The notes under the pieces are model-generated. The model saw nothing but the letters and a program-made list of their open reading frames with translations. It ran no database searches and was not told the DNA's origin. A DNA stretch of 64,000 nucleotides from Diospyros lotus (lineage: Eukaryota; Streptophyta; Magnoliopsida; Ericales; Ebenaceae), in assembly GCF_014633365.1 (NCBI RefSeq), contig NC_068349.1:19730753-19794752 (forward strand), in the 5' to 3' direction. This document shows, in pieces, positions 22,323 through 34,540 of the stretch. Numbering within the stretch: the stretch's first letter is position 1; each line of letters starts with the position of its first letter. The position numbers and the translations under genes are program-made.

Positions 22323-24178
22323 TAATTAGTGGTTAATTTTGTAAAATTTTGTTATGATTATAACCTCTATTTTGATTTTAAATTGGTTTAATTGAATAGT
22401 TATTTATAATATATAATATAATATATAAACATAATACATATATATATCCATATAAGTGCACCCTATGCGTGTATATCATATAATCATGCATAATATATAA
22501 TATATTAATATCACATATGTTCATGCGTGAAGCAGGGCTTGCTTAGAGGATAAAATCATTAAAATTACAATTGAAACCCAATTTAAAAGACCCAGCAAGG
22601 TAGGCCCATATTTAATTGCAAGTTGGAATGAAGAAATGGTCCAGTACATGCCTATTAAATTGAAGGCCCAAGGCCCAGCACATGTTTAAGGCCCAACTTG
22701 AGCAAGCCTATAGAAGACATCATTTAGAGAAGGTCCAATCATTTTTTTTAATCCTAATAAAGACCAAAAAAACTCAATTGTAGAAATTTATTTTTTTTAT
22801 TTTTAAATATTTGTTTTATGAGTGCTTTATTATGTGTGTTTTTTTAGCTAAAGTCCATTTAACTTTAGGTGTGTATTTTAGCTAAAATTCATTTAACTTT
22901 AGGTGTGTATTATAGCTAAAATCCATTTAATTTTAAGTGTGTGAGTGCTCATTAGATATAATTATGTCTAATTGAATAATTGAAATTGTGTAGTTTATAT
23001 TGCATCTTGTGGGCAATAAATAGCTCACTTGGTTACACTTGTAAGTGTGATTATTATTCTTGAATCAAAACTTAGTTATTTTTTTAGAATTCTCTCTTTG
23101 AGAATTGTTTTTGTTCTCTCTTATTTTCTCTATTGTTTTCTCTTGTGATCTTTCTTTCTTTCTTCTCTTGAATTCTTATGTCATTTATTGTTACTTTATT
23201 ATTCACCGCCTAAATAGCTGGTTAATTTTTGCTTTTAAATTTTTGTAATTTTAATTCCTGTCATTTCATTATCCATCGCTTAAATGACTGGTTAATTTTT
23301 GCTATTTTAATTCCTGTCATTTAAATTCTGTTATTTAAATTACGCCATTTAAATTCCTGTCAATTAAATTTTAAATGGAGATGAGTAGCTAAATCCAATC
23401 TTGGGTTAAGGTAATGACAGTGTCCAACACCAATGATTCCCAAAGAAAGCTGCGCTTTAAATGAGTGACATTAATTTAAATTTCAGTATGAGTGTGTATT
23501 AATTATTGAGAAATCACTAGGTTTGGATTGGAGCGTAAGCCTAACTTAGAGCTTTCATGCCATGCATGCAAGTTACTAGAACTGGAAACGCTATCATACC
23601 CAAACCCGGAAGATTAATTTAGTTGTTTTGTATATTAATTACAATTAGATTTATGGTAGTTTCTTAAATTAGAATCTCGCATATCATGTATGGGATTGTT
23701 TAAACTAGAACTATCATCATCTCTAATTGCATTTAATAACAAATCCTCATATCTGAAATTAAATTAATGTTGCTAATCTTGTCTGCTAAAATTTGGGAAT
23801 CAACGGGTTGGTGTTGAACTTGTCTTAACTCAAGTACTATCCAATTTCATATTTTCAGATTCAGTATTTATTTCAACTTCTGCCTTACTTTATTTCCTAG
23901 TATTTGTTATCTAAAAATCCATAAAAAAAACTTTGTTGCCAATTCATCTAAATGCGTGTGCGTGTGCGTGTGTGTGACATTCTTTTTTCTTTTTCCATAA
24001 ATAAATCTCTCAGTAGACGACATGGACTCATCCAGAAAATATAAATTTAAATTTAGACTACAACTGCACTCGTACACCGATGAGTATAAACCTCTCACCA
24101 AAAATAAATAAAAATATATAAAAAATTTATTGTGATTTTTTTTTATTGTGTTTTAATTGCAATGTGAGAGTGCAGCCA
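22323..24178 (+). mobile_element. Dispersed 1.9-kb solo-LTR-like repeat, copy 2
   Basis: It splits a 67-bp monomer of the array (GAGCCCG on the left, CCTCGATCCC on the right). It starts TAATTAGTGG and ends GTGCAGCCA like copy 1 at 6429-8107, and the two stay alignable over most of their length, for example at the CAGTATGAGTGTG, GGAGCGTAAGCCTAACTTAG and CTAGAACTGGAAACGCTATC stretches. It is 177 bp longer, mainly from AT-rich sequence near 22380-22560. The target duplication is not clear here because the surrounding repeat is degenerate. Confidence 0.7.
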
Positions 24179-27100
24179 CCCTCCTCGATCCCTTATTTGC
24201 AGTGCTCCAGACCTAAGTCGACACGATCCGTCACAGGACCTCGAGTCTGCCTCAGTCCCCCGTTTGCAGTGCTCCGGACCTAGGTTGACGCGGTCCGACA
24301 AAAGACCTCGAGCACGCCTCAGTCCCCCATTTGCAGTGCTCCGGATCTAGGTTAAGACGGTCCATCACAGGACCTCAAGCCCACCTCGGTCCTCCGTTTT
24401 CAGTGCTCCTGACCTAAGTCAACGCGATCCGTCATAAGACCTCGAGCCCGCCTCTGTCCTCCGTTTCCAATGCTCTTGACCTAAGTCGACGCAATTTGTC
24501 ACATGACCTCGAGCCCGCCTCGGTTCTCCATTTGCAGTGCTACGGACCTAAGTCTATGCGGTCCGTCATAGGACCTCGAGCTCGCCTCGATCCTCCATTT
24601 GCAATGTTACGGACCTAAGTCAATGCGGTTTGTCACAGGACCTCGAGCCCACCTCAGTCCTCCATTTGCAGTGCTTAGGACCTAGGTCAACGCAGTCCAT
24701 CACAGGACCTCGAGCCTGGATGCGGTCCGTCAGAGGACCTCGATCCCGGATGCGATCTGTCATAGGACCTCGAGCCTGCCTCGATCCTCCATTTGTAGTG
24801 CTTCGGACAAAGGTCAAGGCGGTCTGTCATAAGACCTTAAGTCATCCTTGGTACTTCATTTGTAGTGCTCTAAACCTAGGTCGAGGCAGTCTATCACAAG
24901 ACCTCGAGCCCGCCTCGATCCTCAGTTTGCAGTGCTCTAGACCTAGGGCGAGGCGGTCCATCACAGGACCTTGAGCCCACTTCAGTCCTCTGTTTGTAGT
25001 GCTCCGGACCTAGGTCGACGCGATCCATCACAGGACCTCGAGCCCGCCTCAGTCCCCTATTCGCAGTGCTCCGAACCTAGGTCGACGTGGTCCATCATAG
25101 GACCTCGAGCCCGCCTCGGTCCTCCATTTAGAGTGCTCCAGACCTAGGTCGACACGGTTCGTCACAGCACCTCAAGCCCGCCTGGATCCTCCATTTACAG
25201 TGCTTCGGACCTAGTTGACGCGGTCTGTCACAGGACCTCGAGCCTGTCTCGGTCCACCATTTGAAGTGTTTTGGACCTAGTCGACGCGATCCGTCACAAG
25301 ACCTCAAGCTCGCCTCGGTCCGCCATTTGCTGTGTTCCAGACCTAGGACGACACGGTCCGTCACAGGACCTCGAGCCCACCTCGGTCCTCCGTTTCCAAT
25401 GCTCCTGACCTATGTTGACACGATCCATCACATGACCTCTAGCCCGCCTCGGTCCTTCATTTGCAGTGCTCCGGACCTAAGTTGACGTAGTCTGTCACGT
25501 GACCTCGAGCCTGCCTCGGTCCTCCATTTACAGTGCTCAAAACCTAGGTCGACAAGGTCCGTGACAAGACCTCTAGCCTGCCTCAGTCCTCTATTTGCAA
25601 TGCTCCGGACCTAGGTCGACGCGGTCCGTGACAAGATCTCGAGCCCGCCTCGGTCCTCCATTTGCAGTGTTCCGAACCTATGTTGACGCGGTCTGTCACA
25701 GGACCTTGAGCTCGGACACGGTTTGTCATAGGACCTCGAGCCCGGACGCGGTTCGTCACAAGACCTCGAGCCCTTCTCGATCCTCCATTTGCAGTGCTTC
25801 AGAGAAAGGTCAAAGCAGTTCGTCATAGGACCTCGAGCCTGCCTTGGTCCTTCATTTCCAATGCTCCGAACATAGATCGAGGCGGTCCGTCACAAGACCT
25901 CGAGCCTGCCTCAGTCCTCTATTTCCAGTGCTCCAGACTTAGGTCGAGGCGGTCCGTCATAGCACCTCGAGTACGCCTCGGTCCCCCATTTGTAGTGCTC
26001 CAGACCTGGGTCGACGAGGTCCGTCACAGGACTTCGAGCCAGACTCGATCCGCCGTTCGCAGTACTCCGGACCTAGGGTGACACGATCCATCACAGGACC
26101 TCAAGCTCGCCTCAGTCCTCAGTTTGGAGTGCTCCGAACATAGGTCAATGCGTTCCATCACAGCACCTCGAGCCCACCTCAGTTCTCCATTTATAGTGCT
26201 CCGGACCTAGTCGACGCGGTCCGTCACAGGACCTCGAGATCGCCTCAGTCCTCCCTTTATAGTGCTCCGGACCTAGTCGACGCAGTCCGTCACAAAACCT
26301 TAAGCCCGCATCGGTCCTCTATTTACAGTGCTCCAGACCTAGGTCGACACGGTCCATCATAGGACCTCAAGCCTGCCTCAGTCCTCCATTTGCAGTGCCC
26401 TGGACCTAGATCAATGCGGTCCATCACAAGACCTCGAGCCCACATCGGTCCTCCATTTGCAGTGCTCTAGACCTAGTCGATGCAGTTCGTCACAGTACCT
26501 CAAGCCCACCTCGATCCTCCATTTGCAGTGCTCCGGACCTAGTCCATGCAGTCCGTCACAGTACTTCAAGCTCGCCTTGATCCTCCATTTGGAGTGCTCC
26601 GGACAAAGGTCGAGGTGGTTCGTCATAGGACTTTGAGCCCACCTTCGTCCTTTATTTGCAGTGCTCCAAACCTAGGTTGAGGCGGTCCGTCACAAGACCT
26701 CGAGCTCGCCCCGGTTCTCCATTTCCAATGCTCTAAACCTAGGTCAACGTGGTCCGTCACAGGACATCGAGCTCGCCTCGGTCCTCCGTTTGCAGTGCTC
26801 GGAACCTAGGTCGACGTGGTCCGTTACAGGACCTCCAGCCCGCCTCGGTCCTTCATTTACAGTGCTCCAAACCTAGTCGACGCGGTCAGTCACAAGACCT
26901 CGAGCCGGTCTCGATCCGCCATTTGTAGTGTTCTGGACCTAGGTCAACGCGGTCCGTCACAAGACCTTGAGCCCGCCTCAGTCCCCCGTTTGCAGTACTC
27001 CGGACTTAGGTCAACGTGGTCCTTCACAGGACCTTGAGTTCGCCTTAGTCCCCCGTTCACAGTGCTATGGACCTAGGTCAACACAGTCCGTCACAGAACC

Positions 27101-29160
27101 TCGAGCTTTGACGCGGTCAGTCACAAGATCTCGAGCCCGCCTCGATCCTCCTTTTACAATGCTTTGGACCTAGTCAACGCGGTCTGTCATAGTGCTCTGG
27201 ACCTAGTTAACGCGGTCTGTCACAGTGCTCTGGACCTAGGTCGAGGCAATCTGTCACAAGAGCTCAAACCCGTCTCAGTCCTCCCTTTACAGTGCTCCGG
27301 ACCTAGTCAACGCGCTCCGTCACAGGACCTTGAGCCCACCTCGATCCTCCATTTGTAGTGCTACGGACCTAGGTCGACGCGGTCTCTCACAGGACCTCGA
27401 GCCTGTCTAGGTCCTCCATTTATAGTGCTCTGGACCTAGGTCGACACGGTCCATTACAAGACCTCGAGCCCGCCTCGGTCCTCCATTTGCAGTGCTCTGG
27501 ATCTAGTCGACGCAGTCCGTCACATGACCTCGAGCCCGCCTCAATCCTCCATTTGTAGTGCTCCGAACAAAGGTCGAGGCAGTCCATCATAAGACCTCGA
27601 GCCTTCCTTGGTCCTTCATTTGCAGTGCTCCAGACCTAGGTCGAGACGGTCCTTCACAAGACTTCGAGCCCGCCTCGGTCCTCCGTTTCTGGTGCTCCAG
27701 ACCTAAGTCTACACGATCCGTCACAGGATCTCAAGCCCACCTCGGTCTCCCATTGGCAGTGCTCCGAACCTAGGTCGACGGGGTCCATCACAAGACCTTG
27801 AGCCCACCTCGGTCCCCCGTTCGCAGTGCTCCGAACCTAGATGGACGAGGTCAGTCACAGGATCTCGAGCCCGGCTTAGTCCTCCATTTGCAGTGCTCCA
27901 AACCTAGGTCAACGCGGTCCGTCATAGGACCTCGAGCCCAGCTCAGTCCTCCGTTTACAGTGTTTCGGACCTAGGTCGACGCGGTCCATCACAAGACCTC
28001 GAGCCCGCAACGATCCTCCATTTGCAGTGTTCCAGACCTAGGTCGACACGGTCCTTCACAGGACCTCGAGCCCTCTTCGATCCCCCGTTTACAGTACTCT
28101 GGACCTATGTCAACGCGGTCCGTCACAGGACCTTGAGCTGGCCTCAGTCCCTCGTTCACAGTGCTCCAGACCTAGCTCAACGCAGTCAGTTATAAGACCT
28201 CGAGCCCACCTCAGTCCTCCATTTACAGTGCTTCAAACCTAGTTGACACGATTCATCATAGAACCTCGAGCCTGCCTTGGTTCGCCATTTGCAGTGTTCC
28301 GGACCTAAGTCGACGCGCTCCGACACAAGACCTCAAGCCCACCTCGATCCGCCATTTGCGGTGCTCCAAACCTAGTCGGCGCAGTCCGTCGCAAAACCTC
28401 AAGCCCGCTTCGGTCCTCCATTTGCAGTGTTTTAGACCTACAACGACGCGACTCGTCACAGGACCTCGAGCCTACCTCGGTTCCCTGTTTGCAGTGCTCT
28501 GGACCTAGGTCGACGCAGTCCGTCATAGGACCTCGAGCCTTCCTTTGTCCTCCGTTGGCAGTGCTTCGGACTTAGGTCGATGCGGTCTGTCACAAGACCT
28601 CAAAACCGCCTAGGTCCTTCCTTTACAGTGCTCCAAACCTAGTCAACACGATCCGTCACAAGACCTTGAGCTCGCCTCGGTCCTCCATTTATAGTGCTCC
28701 AGACCTAGGTGGATGCAGTCCGTCACACAACCTTGAGGTGGCCTTGATCCTCCATTTGCACTGCTCCGGATCTAGGTCAACGCGGTCTATCATAGGACCT
28801 CGAGCGACCTCGGTCCTCTATTTGCATTACTCCAGACCTAGATTGACGCGGTCCCTCATAGGACCTCAAGCCTGTCTCGGTCCTCTATTTGCAGTGCCCC
28901 GGACCTAGGTTGATGAGGTCTGTCACAAGACCTCGAGCCTGCTTCGGTCCTTCGTTTCTAGTGCTCTAGACCTAGGTCAACGCGTTCCATCATAGGACCT
29001 CGAGCCCGCCTTGGTCCCCCATGTGTAGTGCTCTAGATCTAGGTCAACGCGGTCCATCACAAGACCTCGAGCCTGTCTCGGTCCTCCATTTGCAGTGCTC
29101 CGGACTTAGGTCGAGGTGGTCCGTCACAAGACCTCAAGCTCGCCTCGATTCTCCACTAGC
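24179..29160 (+). repeat. 67-bp satellite-like tandem array, main block
   Basis: Roughly 74 monomers, each reading approximately CGGTCCTCCATTTGCAGTGC, then TCCGGACCTAGGTCGACGCG, then GTCCGTCACAGGACCTCGAG, then CCCGCCT. Spacing between GACCTAG words is 67 bp (for example 25009 to 25076). Some units are truncated (near 24715-24775, 25705-25765, 27110-27240). From about 29160 to 29350 the units become strongly diverged. The array sits between the integrase relic and the 3' LTR of one retrotransposon. All reading frames across it are repeat artefacts. Confidence 0.9.
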
Positions 29161-29467
29161 CGTGCTCAGGATCCAGACCGAAGTGGTCAGTTGCAGGACT
29201 TGGAGTTACGTCGGTCCTCTAATAATCATGCTCGAGATCCAGATTGACGCGGTCCGCTCAGGGTTTCGAGTTACCTCGGTCCTCCACAAGCTGCGCTCAA
29301 GACCCAGGCAGACATGGTCCGCTGGACCTCGAGTCTATCACGTCTGACTTCCGAGTCCGCCTCGGCCCTATCAGGTCGTGCCTTGTATCAAATAGGCACG
29401 TTGGATCTCCCAGACTTTCCCTTCTCTAGCTCGAACGCTCACTTCTCGAGCATCTGACCTAGGGGGT

Positions 29468-29978
29468 TGTGAACCGTCCGAACCCAATCTCGGCCCTCTC
29501 CTCAAGCCCAATCTCGCCCCTCTTCTTATGCCTAATCTCGGCCCAATCTGGTTTCCCTTCTGGACCCATCCTTAGTCTAGTGCCAGCCTGCCATGGCATC
29601 ATTGCCACTCTCACTGGATGTCCGCATGGCTGTCTCAGGTCCCATCCTCATTAATGGCAGATCCTATCCACATTAATGGGGGTTTCGTCGTCACCATGCT
29701 ACCACCTGAGAACCTCCACCGACGCTGGATACCCAATCCCATCGCCTGCAAGCGCATGTCTCATGCGTGCATAAGAATATCTCCTCCTTCTATATCAATC
29801 AGCTATCTTCAAAGTCAAGGTATGTTTTCATCACTGACCTACCGATACATTGCCTTATTTTACTCTCTTACTCACTCGACCGTCGGAGTGCTTGAAGGTG
29901 CCAGCCGCCCTCCGGACGGACCCGTCGTCAGAGCCCGCTCCCCGCCTCCGATCGTCCTCATTTGATCAGGAAAGAGCA
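29468..29978 (+). repeat. 3' LTR of the Tat-like element
   Basis: 511 bp, starting TGTGAACCG directly after an AGGGGGT polypurine tract (29461-29467) and ending AAGAGCA. Homologous to 20764-21214 throughout, with one extra block of about 60 bp after CCCAATCT. Confidence 0.8.
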
Positions 29979-30836
29979 ATTTTATACTTACTCGATCTTA
30001 CCATTATTGCCTTTGACTTGTTGGGTATTACACTCCAACAAATGGGTAGAATAATAGTCTTGCGTGTACCTATATATTTATTATTTATATATTAACATTT
30101 CACATTATCATTTATATCTCAATTCATAAATAAGTTAAATTTTTTTAAAGGATCAAAATATATTAAAAATATGAGTTTAATTTTTACAATTTTAATTTTT
30201 GTTGAATGCTTTAATCTTAATAATAAATATCTTAATTTAGATATTGCAATGTGTTCATGTTTGGGTAAGATTTAGGGATGGGTTTGGTGTGAGTTTAGTT
30301 TAGAGCATGCTTATTTAGAGAATGGGTCTCTCAGTTCAAGTTTATGATTGACACTCTTATCCCATTACTATTCCAAATTACAGTTTAATCGATCCATTCA
30401 TTCTAACCCATTAATTTAAACATTTTTGGAATGTAAAGAAGAAAAGATTGGAATGCTCCTAGCAGGTGAATTGGAATTAGAAGATGGTACTTGTGTGTTT
30501 GAATTTTTTTTTTGTTTATAGTAATAAGAAATTATAGTAATTTTATTGTGACTAGAGTTTAAGCTTTTTTATAACTTAAGTGGAACTTAACTATTTAGTT
30601 TATTTGAAGTGGCTTTGTATTATTTAATTCACATAATAAACAACTCATTATCACAACGGGTATGTTGTGGTAATGTTGGGCCGGATGCATGAGTTGTCTT
30701 GAGTTTTAGTTTATTATTAAAATTAATTTTTAAATATAAAAAAATTATTTTTAATAATAATTCAATAAATAAAAATTACAGCCCCACTCAAAATTTGTGA
30801 TGTGTAGTTTTATACTTCAAAAAAAAAAAAAAAAAA
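29979..30836. other. AT-rich intergenic sequence
   Basis: No coding pattern. Mostly T/A-rich single-copy-looking DNA ending in an 18-base poly-A run (30819-30836) at the edge of the SINE-like insertion. Confidence 0.45.
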
Positions 30837-31040
30837 TTAGCCACCTCCAAAATATAGGTCGACGATCAGACAAGCGATATATCAGTGTCATTTCGGTAGG
30901 TCGTAAGTTTGATCCTAGCCTTATGCAGTGAGGCAAAGTCTCACACCTACGATTTACCCTTCCTAACGTAATCGAGGGCACGAGCACTAAAGGTCGCGTA
31001 AGAACGATCATCCCAAAAGAAAAAAAAAATTCAGCCTCCG
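30837..31040 (+). mobile_element. tRNA-related SINE-like element
   Basis: A 180-bp body with a B-box-like AAGTTTGATCCT (30905-30916), a plausible upstream A-box region (ATATCAGTGTCATTTCGG) and an A-rich tail (31014-31029). Flanks TTAGCCACCTCC and TTCAGCCTCC look like an imperfect target duplication. The layout of pol III boxes, a short body and an A tail is the SINE hallmark; the family is not identified. Confidence 0.5.
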
Positions 31041-31377
31041 CTTTATCATCAATCAATCACTGTTCTTTCCTCGTATTCTCAAACTTGCCTGCGTAGACGT
31101 AGGTTGGGTTGATACATACATTTCTTTCAATTGTATATTTGCCTTTGGTGCTGGTGCTGGCACAACTCGTCATCGACAAAAAAACAAGAAACAAAAAACC
31201 ATTACCATTTCCTTTTTCGGATTATTCTTTTTACTAAATTTGGGACGCTAAACAGACTAAAATCGAATGTTGGAACACACAACATTACATTAAAACCAAC
31301 ACATGTACATGCATGCAATGTTTATGATCAATCCATCCATAAAACAAAATTCTATAGCCCCTCCCCTCGGTGGATGA
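31041..31377. other. Intergenic / 3' flank of the proline-rich gene
   Basis: No gene seen. It lies downstream of the minus-strand proline-rich gene, so it includes that gene's 3' UTR. AT-rich with CATGCATGCA near 31310. Confidence 0.4.
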
Positions 31378-31995
31378 TTAGAACTTAGAGGCACTTGCAG
31401 CCTTTCCAATTCCCCACTTGGTATCCAAGATGACAACAATAAAGGACATCAATCCCACAAGAATAAAAGAAGAAGAATTCGGAGAAATAGAAGCAGCAGC
31501 TTTGGATGCATAGAAGTAGTAATAGGGATAGGTATAATTGCGCTGGCCCATACCAGAAGGCCTCTGTCCAGAAGGAATGGTTATATAACCGGGAGGAGGT
31601 GGGGGGCTGAAGCCCCATGAAATGGATGGCAGCGGAGGTGGTGGAGAGTGGTGTTGGGGTGGTGACTTCGGTGGCTTTGATTCGGGTGGTGGTGGCGCTG
31701 CCTCTACTAGCGGCGGCGGCAGTGGCAGTGGCAGTGGCGGCGTTGGTTCTACTAATGGCAGCGGTGACTCTACTTGTGGTGGTGGCGGTGGTGGTGGTGC
31801 GCATATAACAGGACAAGTAGCACAGTCACTGATACAGAGCAAATCTGCAGTTGCTGCCGGAACGCTGACTTGATTCTGGGATGTTACTGATGTGGGAAAG
31901 ATGGCAACCTCGACGATCAATAGCACCATCAGCAGCCATTTTCTTGCTTGACAAGATGGTGTACTCTTGGCATCATCCATCTGAATGAATCTCAA
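31378..31995 (-). CDS. Proline-rich (extensin-like) cell-wall/secreted protein
   Basis: Single-exon gene of 205 aa. A hydrophobic stretch (about residues 20-36, WLLMVLLIVEVAIF) followed by TSVTSQ looks like a signal peptide. Next comes a small Cys cluster (C-x3-C-x2-C-x3-C, about 54-65) and then a Pro-rich domain (about 66-140) with PPPPPPP, PPPP and SPPPPP blocks, the kind hydroxylated and glycosylated in extensins. A YPYYYFYAS tyrosine cluster follows, then a second hydrophobic segment (FILVGLMSFIVVIL, about 176-189) and a short basic tail. Secreted Pro-rich proteins with this order (Cys cluster, Pro region, YYYFYAS, hydrophobic end) occur across plants, and I infer a wall or plasma-membrane-surface location. 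M6 (31980) is an alternative start. The exact role is unknown. Confidence 0.8.
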   Translation of the reverse strand: MRFIQMDDAKSTPSCQARKWLLMVLLIVEVAIFPTSVTSQNQVSVPAATADLLCISDCATCPVICAPPPPPPPQVESPLPLVEPTPPLPLPLPPPLVEAAPPPPESKPPKSPPQHHSPPPPLPSISWGFSPPPPPGYITIPSGQRPSGMGQRNYTYPYYYFYASKAAASISPNSSSFILVGLMSFIVVILDTKWGIGKAASASKF

Positions 31996-32072
31996 GTACC
32001 CGCGTAAGCTTCAACAAAACCCACCAATTAAGTCTCGAAAACGCTTTCTCCTACTAGCTCTGCTCTCTTCGA

Positions 32073-32080
32073 CTTTATAG
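32073..32080 (-). promoter_or_regulatory. TATA box of the proline-rich gene
   Basis: On the minus strand the sequence reads CTATAAAG, about 80 bp upstream of the ATG at 31995, a standard plant core-promoter distance. Confidence 0.6.
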
Positions 32081-33229
32081 GGGCTGAACCAAACAGAGAG
32101 AAAACGAGATGATTTATTTATTTACTTATTTTGGTCTTGGGGGGTTTTGTATTGCCGAAATTGAATGCTGTCCCTTGCATGGGAAGAGGGAATCCAAAGC
32201 TACAGGTGTATTGCAATGTGTATAACATTCCATCTTTTCATACATACCTTTCTCTGAAGATAATCCACCTTTGTGAGCATCAAATTCCCTGTCCATAGCT
32301 TCACACTTTATGCTTTGCTTGTGAGGTTGAGATAGATGGCTTTATCCATACTTTCTTTCATCCTAGACAAAGAATCTCATATTTTGCTGCAGCAGATTTT
32401 AACATGTTCTTTTTCTGAACAAGGGTGTCCAAGGAAGAGGCTATAACAGATGCCCCACATACTGGAACAGTTTAAATCTAACATATGATGATGTGGTTTG
32501 GTAAGCCACATTTATACAACCGTTTTACTTTTCAGGTCGCTTGTGATTTGAGAGAAAAAGGAGGGGGATGGGGGGTGGGGGTGCAAATGCACAGGGCTCA
32601 CCGCTTTGTGAGGTGGAAGGAGGTTATAATTGTATACATTCTTCCCTTAAAATCTTGCCACATTGTTCTTTTGCATGGATTTCTATTTGTCAATGTAACT
32701 TTTAAAAGTCAATTGACATGAATACTATGCCATGAATCATAACTTCATTAGAACAAGGTGCAGTTAATAATGATAGGATGATGAAACAAACAACTTAATC
32801 AGAATCTGTTTAAGAGTAACTAAAAAAAACCACAAAAAACAAACAAAACTTATCAGAGATCTGTTTCACCAAGATAACTAATCCCTTGACTTTTAAAAGG
32901 AAAGCTTGTAAGGAACAAAACCACAATATCATTCTCCTAAGGTGGTTCTATTCTAGGCTTTTCTTGTTGCAACTTCTCCCCTATGCTTTGTGTTGATTCA
33001 AGGGATGATTGGCTATGTGTAAATCAAGGATGATTTGACTGATCTAATCTTCAGTTTTTTGGAAATTATTGACCGTGTCCAGATTTAGATACTTCTCTAT
33101 CCTTGGTATAGGAAATCCTTTTGTGCCTTGGATAGCTTAGCTTTCCTTATTCTTTAGCGTGTGTAATGTTTCCTCTGTTGTAATCTCTTACCCTATTAAT
33201 AGGGCTGTATCATTCATACGAAAGGTAAG
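32081..33229. other. Upstream region of the proline-rich gene, intergenic
   Basis: No ORF with recognisable content. This stretch should include the regulatory DNA of the minus-strand proline-rich gene. A GGAGGGGGATGGGGGGTGGGGG tract (about 32561-32582) is G-rich enough to form a quadruplex. Confidence 0.4.
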
Positions 33230-33517
33230 TGTTGATAGATAAGCAGTTTTATTTTTAGTTTTTATTTGTTTGTTCTTGTTTTATCTTTGAATAGGAGGTT
33301 ATGGTCAAAGCTGATCTATAAATAGACTTAGTCTCTTATCTATATCATCTTATCCTTGTTTCAGATTAGGTAGTTGAGTTAGTGTCCTATTTTTAAGGGA
33401 GTGGCTTGTTGACTCTCTAAAGGCAGTATATATTGAGTTTTATTCTCGAAATAATATATACGATTTTTCTACTCAAATTCTATCAGTAAGATATAATTTT
33501 CAGTCTATTTTTCAACA
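33230..33517 (+). mobile_element. Possible copia-like solo LTR
   Basis: TGTTGATAG...TTTCAACA gives 6-bp inverted ends around 288 bp with a TATA-like CTATAAATAG (about 33317). No target duplication is visible. The sequence before it also looks LTR-like, so the true left edge may lie further left. Confidence 0.35.
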
Positions 33518-34236
33518 CTTTGTCATGCTGGTTTATTTACAAATTTTTTTCCAAGGGAGATCAATCACTTAAGAGACATATATTGCATTTAAAATTGTTA
33601 GCTTTGGCTTTGATAACACTAAAATAGAGAACAGTACCATAAGTTGTAAATGCAAAAACAATCAAGAATGAAGGAACATGATTTCCTCAATGAGCATACG
33701 ATGTGTATATATAAACATACCATCCATCCATAAGCTCATTGCAGGTAGCTGATATTAGGAGATGATAAATGTGTGCATGAAGGAAGGAGTGCCCTAATGT
33801 TCCATAAAGATGTTATAAGGTAGATACTATTTATAACACCATTGGAAGCTGTCAGCAAGCAGGAAGAGTTGGGTTGTCTCCTATCATCAGCCTCTTAGAG
33901 GAGAGAAGTTAGGACATATGTGTAGCCTAGGGTAACAAAAGGCTTGAGAGGCTAAGTTAAAGTAAAGTGACCATCTACCAAAAGGCAAGTAGCTGAGCAG
34001 CAGAATGGAATCGACCTAAGCTAAATTTCAGTAGAGTAAAAAGAGCATCCACAACTCAAACCCACGACATTCCCATAACAATAGAGCACAATTGACCAAA
34101 TCTAGATATATTGTCAAACATAAAAAAAAGGAGCAAACTCTTTGAATGTGCACCTGTATGTAAACTGGACTCTCTAAGATTGACCAAATCTCAAATATAT
34201 TGTCAACCATAAAAAATGAGTTGTTGACAGTAAAAC

Positions 34237-34494
34237 TTATAATATAAAAGATAAAGTTAATCCTCTATCTAATAATTTAAGCTTTTAAATCATATGGTGA
34301 TTATCAATTTAATATGGTATCAAAGTAGGCAAAGGTCTTGACTTCAAACCTCACCACTAACTAAATAGTTAAATTGTTGCACGTGTTTAGATTAATTATG
34401 TAGTAAAGCCTGACCACATGTGATAATACAAAAGTTGAAGTTAATCTTCTATCTAATAGTTTAAGATTTTAGTTCAATTGGTGGTTAACAATTC
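34237..34494 (+). mobile_element. Small TRIM element with ~75-bp LTRs
   Basis: Two related ~75-bp segments (34237-34312 and 34421-34494) share AATAYAAAAG, AAGTTAATCYTCTATCTAAT and TTTAAG.TTTTA. Directly after the first is TGGTATCAAAGTAGGC, an initiator-Met primer-site variant (34315-34330). The interior is about 105 bp and non-coding. It lies just beyond the RRM gene's stop codon, possibly in its 3' UTR. Confidence 0.6.
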
Positions 34495-34508
34495 TAGAAG
34501 AGCAAAAC

Positions 34509-34540
<32 letters not shown>
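34509..34540. repeat. (CT)n(CA)n compound microsatellite
   Basis: About ten CT units run into six CA units, followed by a TGCGCACATGCACACA tail. Confidence 0.85.

Larger units (their letters stand above)
20764..29978 (+). mobile_element. Tat-like Ty3/gypsy retrotransposon with expanded 3' tandem repeats
   Basis: The LTRs at 20764-21214 and 29468-29978 are clearly homologous, start TGTG(G/A)ACCGTCCG and end in CA. Flanks GTTTT and ATTTT match at 4 of 5. A PBS follows the left LTR and a short G-rich PPT precedes the right one. The interior has a gag-start remnant, then an integrase relic, then 88-bp repeats, then the huge 67-bp array, interrupted by another repeat element at 22323-24178. The EHPQTN.QAEVA..VIL integrase motif is typical of the Tat lineage. 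Net length without the nested copy is about 7.4 kb. The element is non-autonomous: RT and RNase H are missing. Confidence 0.8.

Noticed and set aside
24179..29160. CRISPR-like array
   Set aside because: Monomers are head-to-tail without unique spacers, in plant retroelement DNA.
24620..29350. Many open frames of 60-115 codons on both strands
   Set aside because: All lie in the 67-bp array and repeat the same peptide words; they are periodicity artefacts.
31617..31873. Gly/Ala-rich plus-strand frames
   Set aside because: Antisense reading of the proline-rich domain of the minus-strand gene.
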